A DNA stretch of 64,000 nt from an uncultured Sphingomonadaceae bacterium (GTDB lineage: Bacteria > Pseudomonadota > Alphaproteobacteria > Sphingomonadales > Sphingomonadaceae): the NCBI GenBank assembly GCA_938050045.1, contig CALLJS010000011.1:1-64000 (forward strand). Direction: 5' to 3'. The translations under genes were made by a program, and so were the position numbers. The notes beneath the pieces are model-generated. The model ran no database searches, was not told the origin of the DNA, and worked only from the letters and a program-made list of their open reading frames with translations. Each line of letters begins with the position of its first letter. Within the stretch, counting starts at the first letter, position 1. This document shows, piece after piece, positions 50,047 through 58,207 of this stretch.

Positions 50047-51095
50047 TGAGCAATGCTGGTCTTCATTATGATACATGGCTGCTAGTGGATTGTTTGCGCG
50101 AACCAGATCGTGCCTTGCGGTTAAACGATGCCGATTGGGTTGCTCTGATAACAATGGCGCGCGCAGAGTCGTTGATAGGGACATTGGCCTATCGGCTCAA
50201 GAACAAAAAACTCCCTCAACCCGTTGCACATATTATATCGGATGCGTTGATAGATAGCGACTATCAATATCGCAGCGCGCTATGGGAAGTGGATTGCGCG
50301 CGAAGGGCATTGGAAAGCTATGATGGGCCAGTAGTTTTGATGAAGGGCAGTGCCTATGCTGCGGCTGGATTTAATGCTTCTCATGGTCGATTCATTGGCG
50401 ATCTTGATATTATGGTTAGCGAGGGCGGCCTAAAAGAGGTTGAAGAATTATTGTTAAAGGCTGGCTGGGAATGGGTCAAAGAAGATGAGTATGATGAGGC
50501 CTATTATCGGGATTATATGCACGAATTACCGCCGCTAATTCACTCAGAGCGCGACAGGATGATTGATGTGCATCATACGATATTGCCCAAAACCGCAGAG
50601 CCCAACCCCAATGCTCGGGCGATGATTGCAGATGCACTTCCCATAGACGATGGTCATTATATTTTTATGCCAGAAGATATGATCTGCCATTGCGCTGCGC
50701 ATCTGATGGCCGATGGGGATTTAGCAGGCGGCCTTCGTAATTTATGGGATATGCATTGTTTGCTAAGCGATTTTTCTGGAGCTGCGGGCGATTTTTGGAT
50801 GCGTCTCAAACAACGGGCACAGCAGCATGAGCTATGGGAGGCTGTTCATTTATCGGTGCGTCAGAGCAATGCGCTTTATGGAACAACAATCCCTGTGGAT
50901 TGGATGCAGTGGGGCATCAGCGATACTTTGTTTCAAAAAAGACTATTGGCGCGCAATGGTTGGGGGCAGAAAACGTATAAATTATTGCGCTTTGCATTTT
51001 ATATTCGTTCGCATTGGCTGCGTATGCCGCCGTTGATGCTCATCAAACATTTGCTCACCAAATGGCGTAAAGGCCATAAGGCGCATCAATTATAA
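50046..51095 (+). CDS. Nucleotidyltransferase-family protein (HPr-rel-A cassette)
   Basis: 349 residues. GPVVLMKGSAYAAAG then GRFIGDLDIMVS carries the D-x-D metal pair of the nucleotidyltransferase fold (NTP_transf_5-like); IDVHHTILPK follows. Fourth gene of the cassette, translationally coupled to the kinase. Substrate unknown; could modify the same partner the kinase acts on. Confidence 0.8.
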   Translation: MSNAGLHYDTWLLVDCLREPDRALRLNDADWVALITMARAESLIGTLAYRLKNKKLPQPVAHIISDALIDSDYQYRSALWEVDCARRALESYDGPVVLMKGSAYAAAGFNASHGRFIGDLDIMVSEGGLKEVEELLLKAGWEWVKEDEYDEAYYRDYMHELPPLIHSERDRMIDVHHTILPKTAEPNPNARAMIADALPIDDGHYIFMPEDMICHCAAHLMADGDLAGGLRNLWDMHCLLSDFSGAAGDFWMRLKQRAQQHELWEAVHLSVRQSNALYGTTIPVDWMQWGISDTLFQKRLLARNGWGQKTYKLLRFAFYIRSHWLRMPPLMLIKHLLTKWRKGHKAHQL

Positions 51096-51101
51096 AAATG
51101 C

Positions 51102-51812
51102 TTATAGCGTTTTGAGCAAGGGTATAAGCTCATCATAATGGTCGATGATATGATCTGCGCCTAATGTGTCAATGGGTTGGTGTAAAAAACCAAAGCTCAC
51201 CGCAATGGCAGGAATCTCTGCATTATGCGCCGCCATTACATCATAGATAGAATCGCCAATAAAAATGGCGCGGGTTTCGCCAAGCTTGCCGCCGCTGCGT
51301 TTGATCATTTCATCTATTGGTTGGCGCATGGGTTTTGCAATATAGCGGCCATCCTCGCCGCGCCCCAATGAATCGCTGCCCAATAAACAGGCGAAGCGAT
51401 CATAAAGCCCGACATTTTTAAGCAATTTTGTTGCAAAACCTTCATATTTATTGGTCACAACCGCCATTTTGATCCCCATAGCATCGCACGCATCCATACA
51501 TTCCAAGACGCCTGCAAAAGGCGGGGAATCGCTGCCCAAATTCTCTTCATAATGGGTCATTAAAATAGGTAGATATTGCTTCAAACGCGCTTTATTTTCA
51601 GCATCGTTCAAGCCAGGGGATGCTTTTTTAAGTCCCATATCGAGCATATTTTTTGCCCCAAGCCCAATCATGGACATGACATCATCACGATTAAGCGGAG
51701 ATAAACCCGCCGCTATAAGCGCATGGTTGGTTGATGCGGTTAATTCACCGCTCGTATCAAGCAATGTTCCATCAAGGTCGAAACCGACAATATCAAAATT
51801 AATTTTTTCCAT
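51102..51812 (-). CDS. gph: Phosphoglycolate phosphatase (HAD family)
   Basis: 236 residues. HAD motif I GFDLDGTLLDTSG, motif II VVTNKYEG, motif III/IV IFIGDSIYDVMAAHNAEIPA. Four-helix cap between I and II, as in Gph. Role: removes 2-phosphoglycolate formed in DNA repair. Converges with the HPr-rel-A cassette; divergent from glmU. Confidence 0.9.
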   Translation of the reverse strand: MEKINFDIVGFDLDGTLLDTSGELTASTNHALIAAGLSPLNRDDVMSMIGLGAKNMLDMGLKKASPGLNDAENKARLKQYLPILMTHYEENLGSDSPPFAGVLECMDACDAMGIKMAVVTNKYEGFATKLLKNVGLYDRFACLLGSDSLGRGEDGRYIAKPMRQPIDEMIKRSGGKLGETRAIFIGDSIYDVMAAHNAEIPAIAVSFGFLHQPIDTLGADHIIDHYDELIPLLKTL

Positions 51813-51945
51813 ATTTTACGCTTTATTCCTTATAGCTTAGAGCCGTTTTGATAAATGATGTAATTTTATGTTCTATGAACTAATCTGGCTAGCATAAGCA
51901 AGACCTTCATGGCAGATAGAGACCGATAAGAAATATTAGGAAGAT

Positions 51946-53298
51946 ATGATGACACCATTATCCGCAATCATTTTGGCCGCTGGACAGGGCACTCGGATGA
52001 ACTCTGATACGCACAAAGTGCTGCATCGCATAGCCTCAAAACCGATGTTGCATCATTTGCTCGACAGCGTGATGGCGGCGGGTGCGCAAAAATCTGTGCT
52101 GGTCGTTGGCGCGAAACGCGAACAAGTAGAAGATGCAGCCAAAGATTATCCGATAGCGATTGCGCTGCAAAGCGAACAGCTAGGCACGGGTCATGCGGTG
52201 CTGCAAGCGCGCGATGCTCTATCAGATTTTAACGGCGATATTTTGGCGGCATTTGGTGATGTACCGATGGTGCAATCCAGCACTATCGGCGCGATGCGTG
52301 ATAGATTGCACGCCGATGAAAATATTGCATGCGTGGTGCTGGGCTTTCGTCCCGATGATGCCAAAGCCTATGGCCGTATCATCGCCGATGACAACGGAAA
52401 TATTAGCAAGATGGTGGAGTTTAAGGATGCCAATGATGCGCAGCGCGCCGTGGATTTGTGCAATAGTGGCCTGATACTGGCGCGTAGCAATGATATGTTT
52501 GCGCTGCTCGATCGCGTCACCAATGATAATGCGCAAGGCGAATATTATCTGCCCGATATGGTGACGATTGCGATTAGTGATGGGCGCCCTTGCGCAGTAA
52601 TCGAATGTGCCGATTGGGAAGTGGCGGGCGTCAATAGCCGAGCTGAACTCGCTCAAGTCGAGCAAGATTGGCAGATGCGCCGCCGCAAGCAAGCAATGGA
52701 TGATGGCGCAACCTTGATTGATCCTAACACGGTATATTTTAGCGCAGATACGCAGCTTGGCCGTGATGTTGTGATTGAACCCAATGTATTTTTTGGCCCA
52801 AAAGTGAGCGTGGCGGACGGCGTTAAGATTAAGGCCAATAGCCATATTGAGGGTGCGAGCCTTGCCAGCGGTGTTGAGGTTGGGCCCTTTGCGCGGCTGC
52901 GCCCTGGGGCTGTGCTCGAAGAAAATAGCAAGATCGGTAATTTTGTAGAGATGAAAAAAGCGGTGCTTGGCAAGGGCGCGAAAGCCAGCCATTTGACTTA
53001 TTTGGGCGATGCTACCGTGGGTGCGAATGCCAATATTGGCGCGGGTACGATTACGTGCAACTATGATGGCTATTTCAAATATCATACGGTGATTGGCGAG
53101 GGCGCATTCATTGGCAGCAACAGCGCATTGGTGGCACCCGTGACCATCGGTAAAGATGCTATTGTTGGCGCAGGAGCCACAGTGACCAGCGATGTGATGG
53201 ATGGTGAATTGCGTTTGGTGCGCTCTTCGCAATCGGCAAAACCCGGTTGGGCTGATAGATTTCACGACACGATGAAAAAGAAGAAGGGGAGTAAGTGA
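51946..53298 (+). CDS. glmU: Bifunctional UDP-GlcNAc pyrophosphorylase/acetyltransferase
   Basis: 450 residues. N-terminal nucleotidyltransferase with LAAGQGTRMNS and LGTGHAVLQA; C-terminal left-handed beta-helix with GPFARLRPGAVLEENSKIGN and NIGAGTITCNYDGYFKYHT. Role: acetylates glucosamine-1-P and forms UDP-GlcNAc. A 371-codon opposite-strand open frame here is a shadow. glmS, usually beside it, is separated by a foreign gene and REP repeats. Confidence 0.97.
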   Translation: MMTPLSAIILAAGQGTRMNSDTHKVLHRIASKPMLHHLLDSVMAAGAQKSVLVVGAKREQVEDAAKDYPIAIALQSEQLGTGHAVLQARDALSDFNGDILAAFGDVPMVQSSTIGAMRDRLHADENIACVVLGFRPDDAKAYGRIIADDNGNISKMVEFKDANDAQRAVDLCNSGLILARSNDMFALLDRVTNDNAQGEYYLPDMVTIAISDGRPCAVIECADWEVAGVNSRAELAQVEQDWQMRRRKQAMDDGATLIDPNTVYFSADTQLGRDVVIEPNVFFGPKVSVADGVKIKANSHIEGASLASGVEVGPFARLRPGAVLEENSKIGNFVEMKKAVLGKGAKASHLTYLGDATVGANANIGAGTITCNYDGYFKYHTVIGEGAFIGSNSALVAPVTIGKDAIVGAGATVTSDVMDGELRLVRSSQSAKPGWADRFHDTMKKKKGSK

Positions 53299-53299
53299 A

Positions 53300-53863
53300 A
53301 TGGGTGATTCAAAGCCAAGTGGAGAGTGTGCGGCCAATCATTTGAGAAAAATTGCTGATAATATTGAGAAAATTCAACCGATTGATCGTATTCCAATTCA
53401 GTTTGATTTTTCTGAATTTAAACATTCGTCTGATGCATCACTCAAAGAGAAAATTACTGAAAAGGTTGACCCTAATTTCCAATCAATTTATTCCTTTCAT
53501 TTAAGCAATCTGGATTTGGCAGATGAGTTCTATGAAGCGTTTAAAAATACCAGGGAAAATAAAATAGATGGCAGGGCTTATGCTCGTCTTAATAAAGAAA
53601 CCGATGAGAAAAAATTTGGCAATTGCTTTTATGTGGGTTCATCTAGGAATATTATCGTAAGGTTGGAACAGCATCTTGGTCTAAGGGCGCCAAAAACCTA
53701 CTCCCTCCAAATGAAACATTGGGCGAATGGACTAAATGGCGGTTTTGAAATATGTGTGCATAAATTTGAATTAGATTCAGAAAAGCTAAAATTATTACCA
53801 TATCTTGAAGATCGGCTGGCGTGGGAATTAAACCCAATGTTTGGAAGGCGAGGAAGTCTCTAG
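53300..53863 (+). CDS. GIY-YIG-like nuclease-domain protein, probable insertion
   Basis: 187 residues. IYSFHL (63-68) and YVGSSRNIIVRLEQHLG (111-127) with LEDRLAWELNP (169-179) follow the order of a GIY-YIG domain: first strand, YIG-like turn, Arg/His, then catalytic Glu170. The first Gly-Ile-Tyr is not canonical and the N-terminal 60 residues have no recognised domain. AT-richer than its neighbours. It starts one base after glmU, so it may be read with it. Function unknown; GIY-YIG domains occur in homing, repair and defence enzymes. Confidence 0.55.
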   Translation: MGDSKPSGECAANHLRKIADNIEKIQPIDRIPIQFDFSEFKHSSDASLKEKITEKVDPNFQSIYSFHLSNLDLADEFYEAFKNTRENKIDGRAYARLNKETDEKKFGNCFYVGSSRNIIVRLEQHLGLRAPKTYSLQMKHWANGLNGGFEICVHKFELDSEKLKLLPYLEDRLAWELNPMFGRRGSL

Positions 53864-54460
53864 TTTCATCGTCATTCCCATGCAAATGGGAATCCATCAT
53901 GGGCGTTTTTAGAAGCTGGATTCCCGCCTACGCGGGAATGACGGAGGGTATGGGGGAATGATTAAGAGGGTGCGGGAATGACGATTGGTTGTTAGAGTAA
54001 TTTAGATGTAATTACTCCTCTTACTCTTTCACTTCGTCATGCTGAACTTGTTTCAGCATCTATTTTTTGAAACTCACTATAGTTCATAGGCGTAATAGAC
54101 CCTGAAACAAGTTCAGGGTGGCGATGGTGGTGTCTAGGTTGCGATTTTTATGATAACGAATAGGACGTTTAGTGTGTATCTAGGCCTTTTAGTGTGACGT
54201 AAGGTTCCTCAGAATGACGATAGGTTTTTCAAGTTGAAGATAGGTTTTATGGTGACGCTTATGACCATGATGTTCTGGACGTTGGCAAAGCCTCTATGAC
54301 AGTGCATTACTTGTGAACGAATATTAACTTCACAAAGCTGCAAATTTTTACACCATATTTCAATAATTGGTCTATATAAAATAATTGGCCTATATAAGAG
54401 CGCAAGAATATATATCGATCACGCTCTTCATTGATGCGACCAACGAAAGAATGAACAAAT
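53864..54460. repeat. REP palindrome cluster between glmU and glmS
   Basis: Nearly 600 bases with no gene. It holds palindromes of two kinds: ATTCCCA-(6)-TGGGAAT near 53873-53892 and ATTCCCGC-(4)-GCGGGAAT at 53919-53938 (CGTCATTCCCGC type), plus ATGCTGAA...TTCAGCAT at 54039-54059 and ACCCTGAA...TTCAGGGT at 54099-54119 (same family as the one at 17370). More GGGAATGA half-copies lie at 53954-53983. These are REP-like elements; the region has probably grown by repeated insertion. Confidence 0.75.
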
Positions 54461-56296
54461 ATGTGCGGAATTATCGGAATTGTCGGCAAAGAAAATGCAT
54501 CAGACCATCTGGTCGATGGCTTAAAGCGTATGGAATATCGCGGCTATGATAGCGCGGGGGTTTGCACGCTGCATGGAGGCGATATGGTACGCCGCCGCGC
54601 CCAAGGTAAATTGGTCAATCTGGTCGCAGAATTAAAGAGTAATCCTGCCCCTGGCCGCGTGGGAATCGCCCATACGCGCTGGGCTACCCACGGTGCGCCG
54701 ACGACATCAAACGCCCATCCGCATGCGACCAAAAATGTAGCTCTGGTGCATAATGGGATTATCGAAAACTTCAAAACATTACGCGATGAGCTAAGCGCGC
54801 GCGGCCGTTCTTTTGAGAGCGATACCGACACCGAAGTCGTCGCGCATTTGGTGTGCGAACAGGTTGATGCTGGTAAATCACCGCAAGAAGCTGTGCAGGC
54901 AGTTTTGCCCAAATTGCGCGGGGCCTTTGCGCTGGCGATAGCGTTTAAGGATCATCCCGATATGCTCATCGGCGCGCGTTTAGGCTCGCCTTTGGTCGTG
55001 GGTTATGGTGCCAATGAAAATGCGGGTGAAACTTATCTAGGCAGCGATGCGCTTGCGCTTGCGCCGCTCACGCAAAAAATCGCTTATCTCGAAGAAGGCG
55101 ATTGGGTGGTCGTCAAAGCAGGAGAAGCGCAGATATATGATGTTGATAATAATGCTGTTACCCGCGAAATAACCGCATCGGGCGTATCGGCGGCGGCGGT
55201 CGAAAAAGGGAATTATCGCCATTTTATGCAAAAGGAAATTTTTGAGCAACCCACCGTGGTCGCGCAAACATTATCATCCTATATCCGCCCATTGGAGCAG
55301 CAAGTTGCCTTGCCGCAAATGGATTTTGATATATCCGTGATAAAACGCATCACCCTTGTTGCGTGCGGAACATCTTATTATGCGGCTATGGTGGCCAAAT
55401 ATTGGTTTGAGACCTTTGCCCGTGTTCCCGTTGATTTGGATTTTGCGTCTGAATTTCGCTATCGTGATCCCGTGCTAGAAGAAGGCGGCCTTGCGCTATT
55501 TATTTCGCAATCGGGCGAAACGGCGGATACATTGGCGGCGCTGCGTCATGCCAAAGCCGAAGGACAGAAAATCGCTGTCGTGGTCAATGTACCGACAAGC
55601 TCTATGGCGCGCGAGGCGGATTTATTATTGCCCACCCATGCAGGGCCAGAAATTGGCGTCGCATCAACCAAAGCTTTTTCTTGTCAGCTCGCAGTGCTTG
55701 CCGCATTGGCCGCGCATTTGGCCGTGGTGAAAGGCAAAATGACCCGCGATGAAGAGCGAGAAATTGTGGCGCATCTCATCGAAACACCGGCGGCGCTGAA
55801 TGCTGCGCTTGCCCATGATGATGATATAGAAGGCATGGCGCACCATATCGCCCCAGCGCGTGATGTGCTCTATTTGGGGCGCGGGCCAGATTATCCGCTC
55901 GCGCTTGAGGGCGCGCTTAAGCTCAAGGAAATCAGCTATATTCATGCCGAAGGCTATGCCAGCGGCGAGATGAAGCATGGGCCGATTGCTCTGATTGACG
56001 AAGATGTTCCTGTGATTGTGCTGGCACCAAGCGGGCCTTTGTTTGAGAAAACCGTGAGCAATATGCAAGAAGTGCGCGCGCGCGGCGGCAAGATTGTGCT
56101 TATATCCGATGCCGAAGGTTTGGCCGAAGCGGGCGAGGGGTGCATGGCGACGATTGAAATGCCCAAAGTGCATCCGCTTATCGCGCCCTTGGTTTATGCT
56201 GTGCCGGTGCAATTGCTCGCCTATCATGTGGCTTGCGCCAAAGGCACCGATGTCGACCAACCGCGCAACCTAGCGAAGAGCGTTACTGTTGAGTAG
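54461..56296 (+). CDS. glmS: Glutamine-fructose-6-phosphate aminotransferase (isomerising)
   Basis: 611 residues starting MCGIIGIVGKENASDHL; Cys2 is the glutaminase nucleophile. RMEYRGYDSAGV, HTRWATHGAPT, then the isomerase half with ACGTSYYAAMVAKYW and the end AKSVTVE. Role: glucosamine-6-phosphate synthesis, entry to UDP-GlcNAc. Its 3' end is the classic attTn7 target in many bacteria, notable since an accessory pair starts 63 bases downstream. Confidence 0.98.
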   Translation: MCGIIGIVGKENASDHLVDGLKRMEYRGYDSAGVCTLHGGDMVRRRAQGKLVNLVAELKSNPAPGRVGIAHTRWATHGAPTTSNAHPHATKNVALVHNGIIENFKTLRDELSARGRSFESDTDTEVVAHLVCEQVDAGKSPQEAVQAVLPKLRGAFALAIAFKDHPDMLIGARLGSPLVVGYGANENAGETYLGSDALALAPLTQKIAYLEEGDWVVVKAGEAQIYDVDNNAVTREITASGVSAAAVEKGNYRHFMQKEIFEQPTVVAQTLSSYIRPLEQQVALPQMDFDISVIKRITLVACGTSYYAAMVAKYWFETFARVPVDLDFASEFRYRDPVLEEGGLALFISQSGETADTLAALRHAKAEGQKIAVVVNVPTSSMAREADLLLPTHAGPEIGVASTKAFSCQLAVLAALAAHLAVVKGKMTRDEEREIVAHLIETPAALNAALAHDDDIEGMAHHIAPARDVLYLGRGPDYPLALEGALKLKEISYIHAEGYASGEMKHGPIALIDEDVPVIVLAPSGPLFEKTVSNMQEVRARGGKIVLISDAEGLAEAGEGCMATIEMPKVHPLIAPLVYAVPVQLLAYHVACAKGTDVDQPRNLAKSVTVE

Positions 56297-56359
56297 GATT
56301 GTAATTATTAGTAATTGATGTACTTTGTAGCTAACTATATAGTTTTAATTGGATTGATA

Positions 56360-57505
56360 ATGATTGTCACAAACCTGAAGTTGCAAAATTGGAGAAACTT
56401 TCGAGAGGCTGATGTGCCAATTGAAAAGACTTGCTACATACTAGGTCCAAATGCATCTGGTAAGTCCAATATCTTAGATGTTTTTAGATTTTTAAGAGAT
56501 ATAAGCAAAACACAAGGAGGTGGCTTACAAAAAGCAGTTGCTGATAGAGGAGGATTGTCTAAACTGAGATGTCTTCACGCACGGAGTGAACCAGAAGTGC
56601 GTATAGAGATTGAAATGACCGATGGAGATGATGAATGGTTTTATTCACTTGCGTTCAAACCTGAAGGTAAGGGAGCGCATAGAATATTAATATCGTCTGA
56701 GAGAGTAGAAAAAAATGGTAAATTAATAAAATCTCGGCCAGATAAAGATGATAAAAAAGACAAAACTCGCCTTATGCAAACAGCTTTGGAGCAAATTAAT
56801 TCTAATGGCAACTTTCGCAATATTCCTGACTTCTTTGGTAAAGCTACTTATTTGCATTTGATACCTCAGCTTCTCAAATTTGGAGATCAAATTGGGGGAT
56901 CATTAATTGACGATGATCCATTTGGACAAGGTTTTTTAGAGCGTATTGCTAGAACGACAACACGTATTAGAGATTCTCGTTTAAAAAAAATTGGTAAAGC
57001 ATTAAAATTAGCAGTTCCACAATTTGAAGAACTCGAGTTTGAGCAAGATAAGATTAATGGAAGACCTCATTTGAAAGCTCGCTATAAGCATCATAGGCCA
57101 AGGGCAGGTTGGCAAAGGGAAGATCAATTTTCTGATGGGACTCTCAGACTGCTGGGTCTGTTGTGGACTATGTTAGACGGAGATTCATTACTTTTGTTAG
57201 AAGAACCAGAGTTGTCGCTTAATGACGCTATTGTTCGAGAGATTCCACTAATGTTAGAACAAGTACAGCGAACTAATAAACGCCGCCGTCAGACATTTAT
57301 TACGACACACAGTGAAGCTCTCTTGAGCAACCATGGTATTGAATACAATGGCGTTTTATTGATTGAAAATGGTGAAAATGGTTCTATCATTAGACGACTG
57401 AACGAGGATGAAAAAAGCGATATTGATGATGGTTTATCCGTTGGCGACGTCGCACTGCCTGTAACTCGTCCTAGAAATGTAAAACAGCTTGGTTTTTGGG
57501 GATGA
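56360..57505 (+). CDS. AAA family ATPase (RecF/OLD-like), candidate defence protein
   Basis: 381 residues from MIVTNLKLQNWRNF; ATG 56315 would add a hydrophobic stretch of 15. Walker A GPNASGKSN near residue 30, Walker B LLLLEEPELS, then ITTHSEALLSN (His switch). This is the SMC/RecF-type ABC ATPase fold found in OLD, retron and PARIS proteins. No nuclease domain is fused to it, and the next gene, overlapping by 4 bases (ATGA), supplies a TOPRIM-like candidate. Inference: sensor half of a two-gene anti-phage unit. Confidence 0.8.
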   Translation: MIVTNLKLQNWRNFREADVPIEKTCYILGPNASGKSNILDVFRFLRDISKTQGGGLQKAVADRGGLSKLRCLHARSEPEVRIEIEMTDGDDEWFYSLAFKPEGKGAHRILISSERVEKNGKLIKSRPDKDDKKDKTRLMQTALEQINSNGNFRNIPDFFGKATYLHLIPQLLKFGDQIGGSLIDDDPFGQGFLERIARTTTRIRDSRLKKIGKALKLAVPQFEELEFEQDKINGRPHLKARYKHHRPRAGWQREDQFSDGTLRLLGLLWTMLDGDSLLLLEEPELSLNDAIVREIPLMLEQVQRTNKRRRQTFITTHSEALLSNHGIEYNGVLLIENGENGSIIRRLNEDEKSDIDDGLSVGDVALPVTRPRNVKQLGFWG

Positions 57506-58092
57506 CACTCATTACTATTGCAACAGAAGACGAGTTAAGTGAAGAAGTAGCAATTCGTTTAGTTGATGAATTTTTAATTGATTTCACAGTTGAGAAAAAG
57601 CTTCGCAAAGGTGGGAATGGATATCTTAGAAGTAAGTGTGACGCTTTTAATAAAATGGCAGTTAGACGACCCATACTTTTAATTACAGATCTAGATAAAA
57701 TAGAGTGTGCCAAAACGCTTATCGAAAATTGGTTTGATGATAAAGTTCCCAATCCAAATCTAATTTTTCGTGTTGCTGTGAGGGAAATTGAATCATGGTT
57801 GTTGGCAGATCATGAGGCTATGAGAGTTTTACTCAATAAAGGTGCTAACGGTATAGAGAGATCACCAGACACTTTGACAGAGCCGAAAGAATATTTGCTA
57901 AGGCGCGCTATGCGAGCACCTAGTGAAATAAAAAGAGACTTGGTGCGTGAAAAAAACGGTCGAGCATATCAAGCTCTTTCGTATAATGTGCGTTTATGTG
58001 ATTTTGTAAAAAATAATTGGTGCCCAACAAGAGCATCTGAGAGATCAGATAGTCTGAGGCGTGCTGTTCAGCGCTTATCTGAATTTAATTAA
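57502..58092 (+). CDS. TOPRIM/DUF4276-like partner protein
   Basis: 196 residues. TEDELSEEVAIRLVDEF near the start and LLITDLDKIECAKTLIENW provide a Glu and a DxD pair, the layout of TOPRIM nuclease folds. RVAVREIESWLLADHEAM is a well conserved block of a family I recall beside AAA ATPases. It is translated with the ATPase (ATGA overlap). Likely the effector of the pair; the catalytic nature is inferred only from the acidic pattern. Confidence 0.65.
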   Translation: MTLITIATEDELSEEVAIRLVDEFLIDFTVEKKLRKGGNGYLRSKCDAFNKMAVRRPILLITDLDKIECAKTLIENWFDDKVPNPNLIFRVAVREIESWLLADHEAMRVLLNKGANGIERSPDTLTEPKEYLLRRAMRAPSEIKRDLVREKNGRAYQALSYNVRLCDFVKNNWCPTRASERSDSLRRAVQRLSEFN

Positions 58093-58207
58093 TAATTAGC
58101 GTATTGACCTAATTGACCAACGATTGTCAATAAAGGTGTTAGTAGCATTATATGCATTTTAATTAGTCACCATTTATTCATCACAGCATTTCAGTGTAAA
58201 ATTATCA

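Noticed and set aside
52222-53337. 371-codon minus-strand frame over glmU
   Set aside because: It is the opposite strand of a well conserved glmU, and its His/Ile-rich composition is what a shadow frame gives.
55664-56260. 198-codon minus-strand frame over glmS
   Set aside because: Shadow of glmS; no family features.
56360-58092. Calling the pair PARIS
   Set aside because: The second protein lacks the AriB (DUF4435) features I know, so only a general AAA/TOPRIM-like label is supported.
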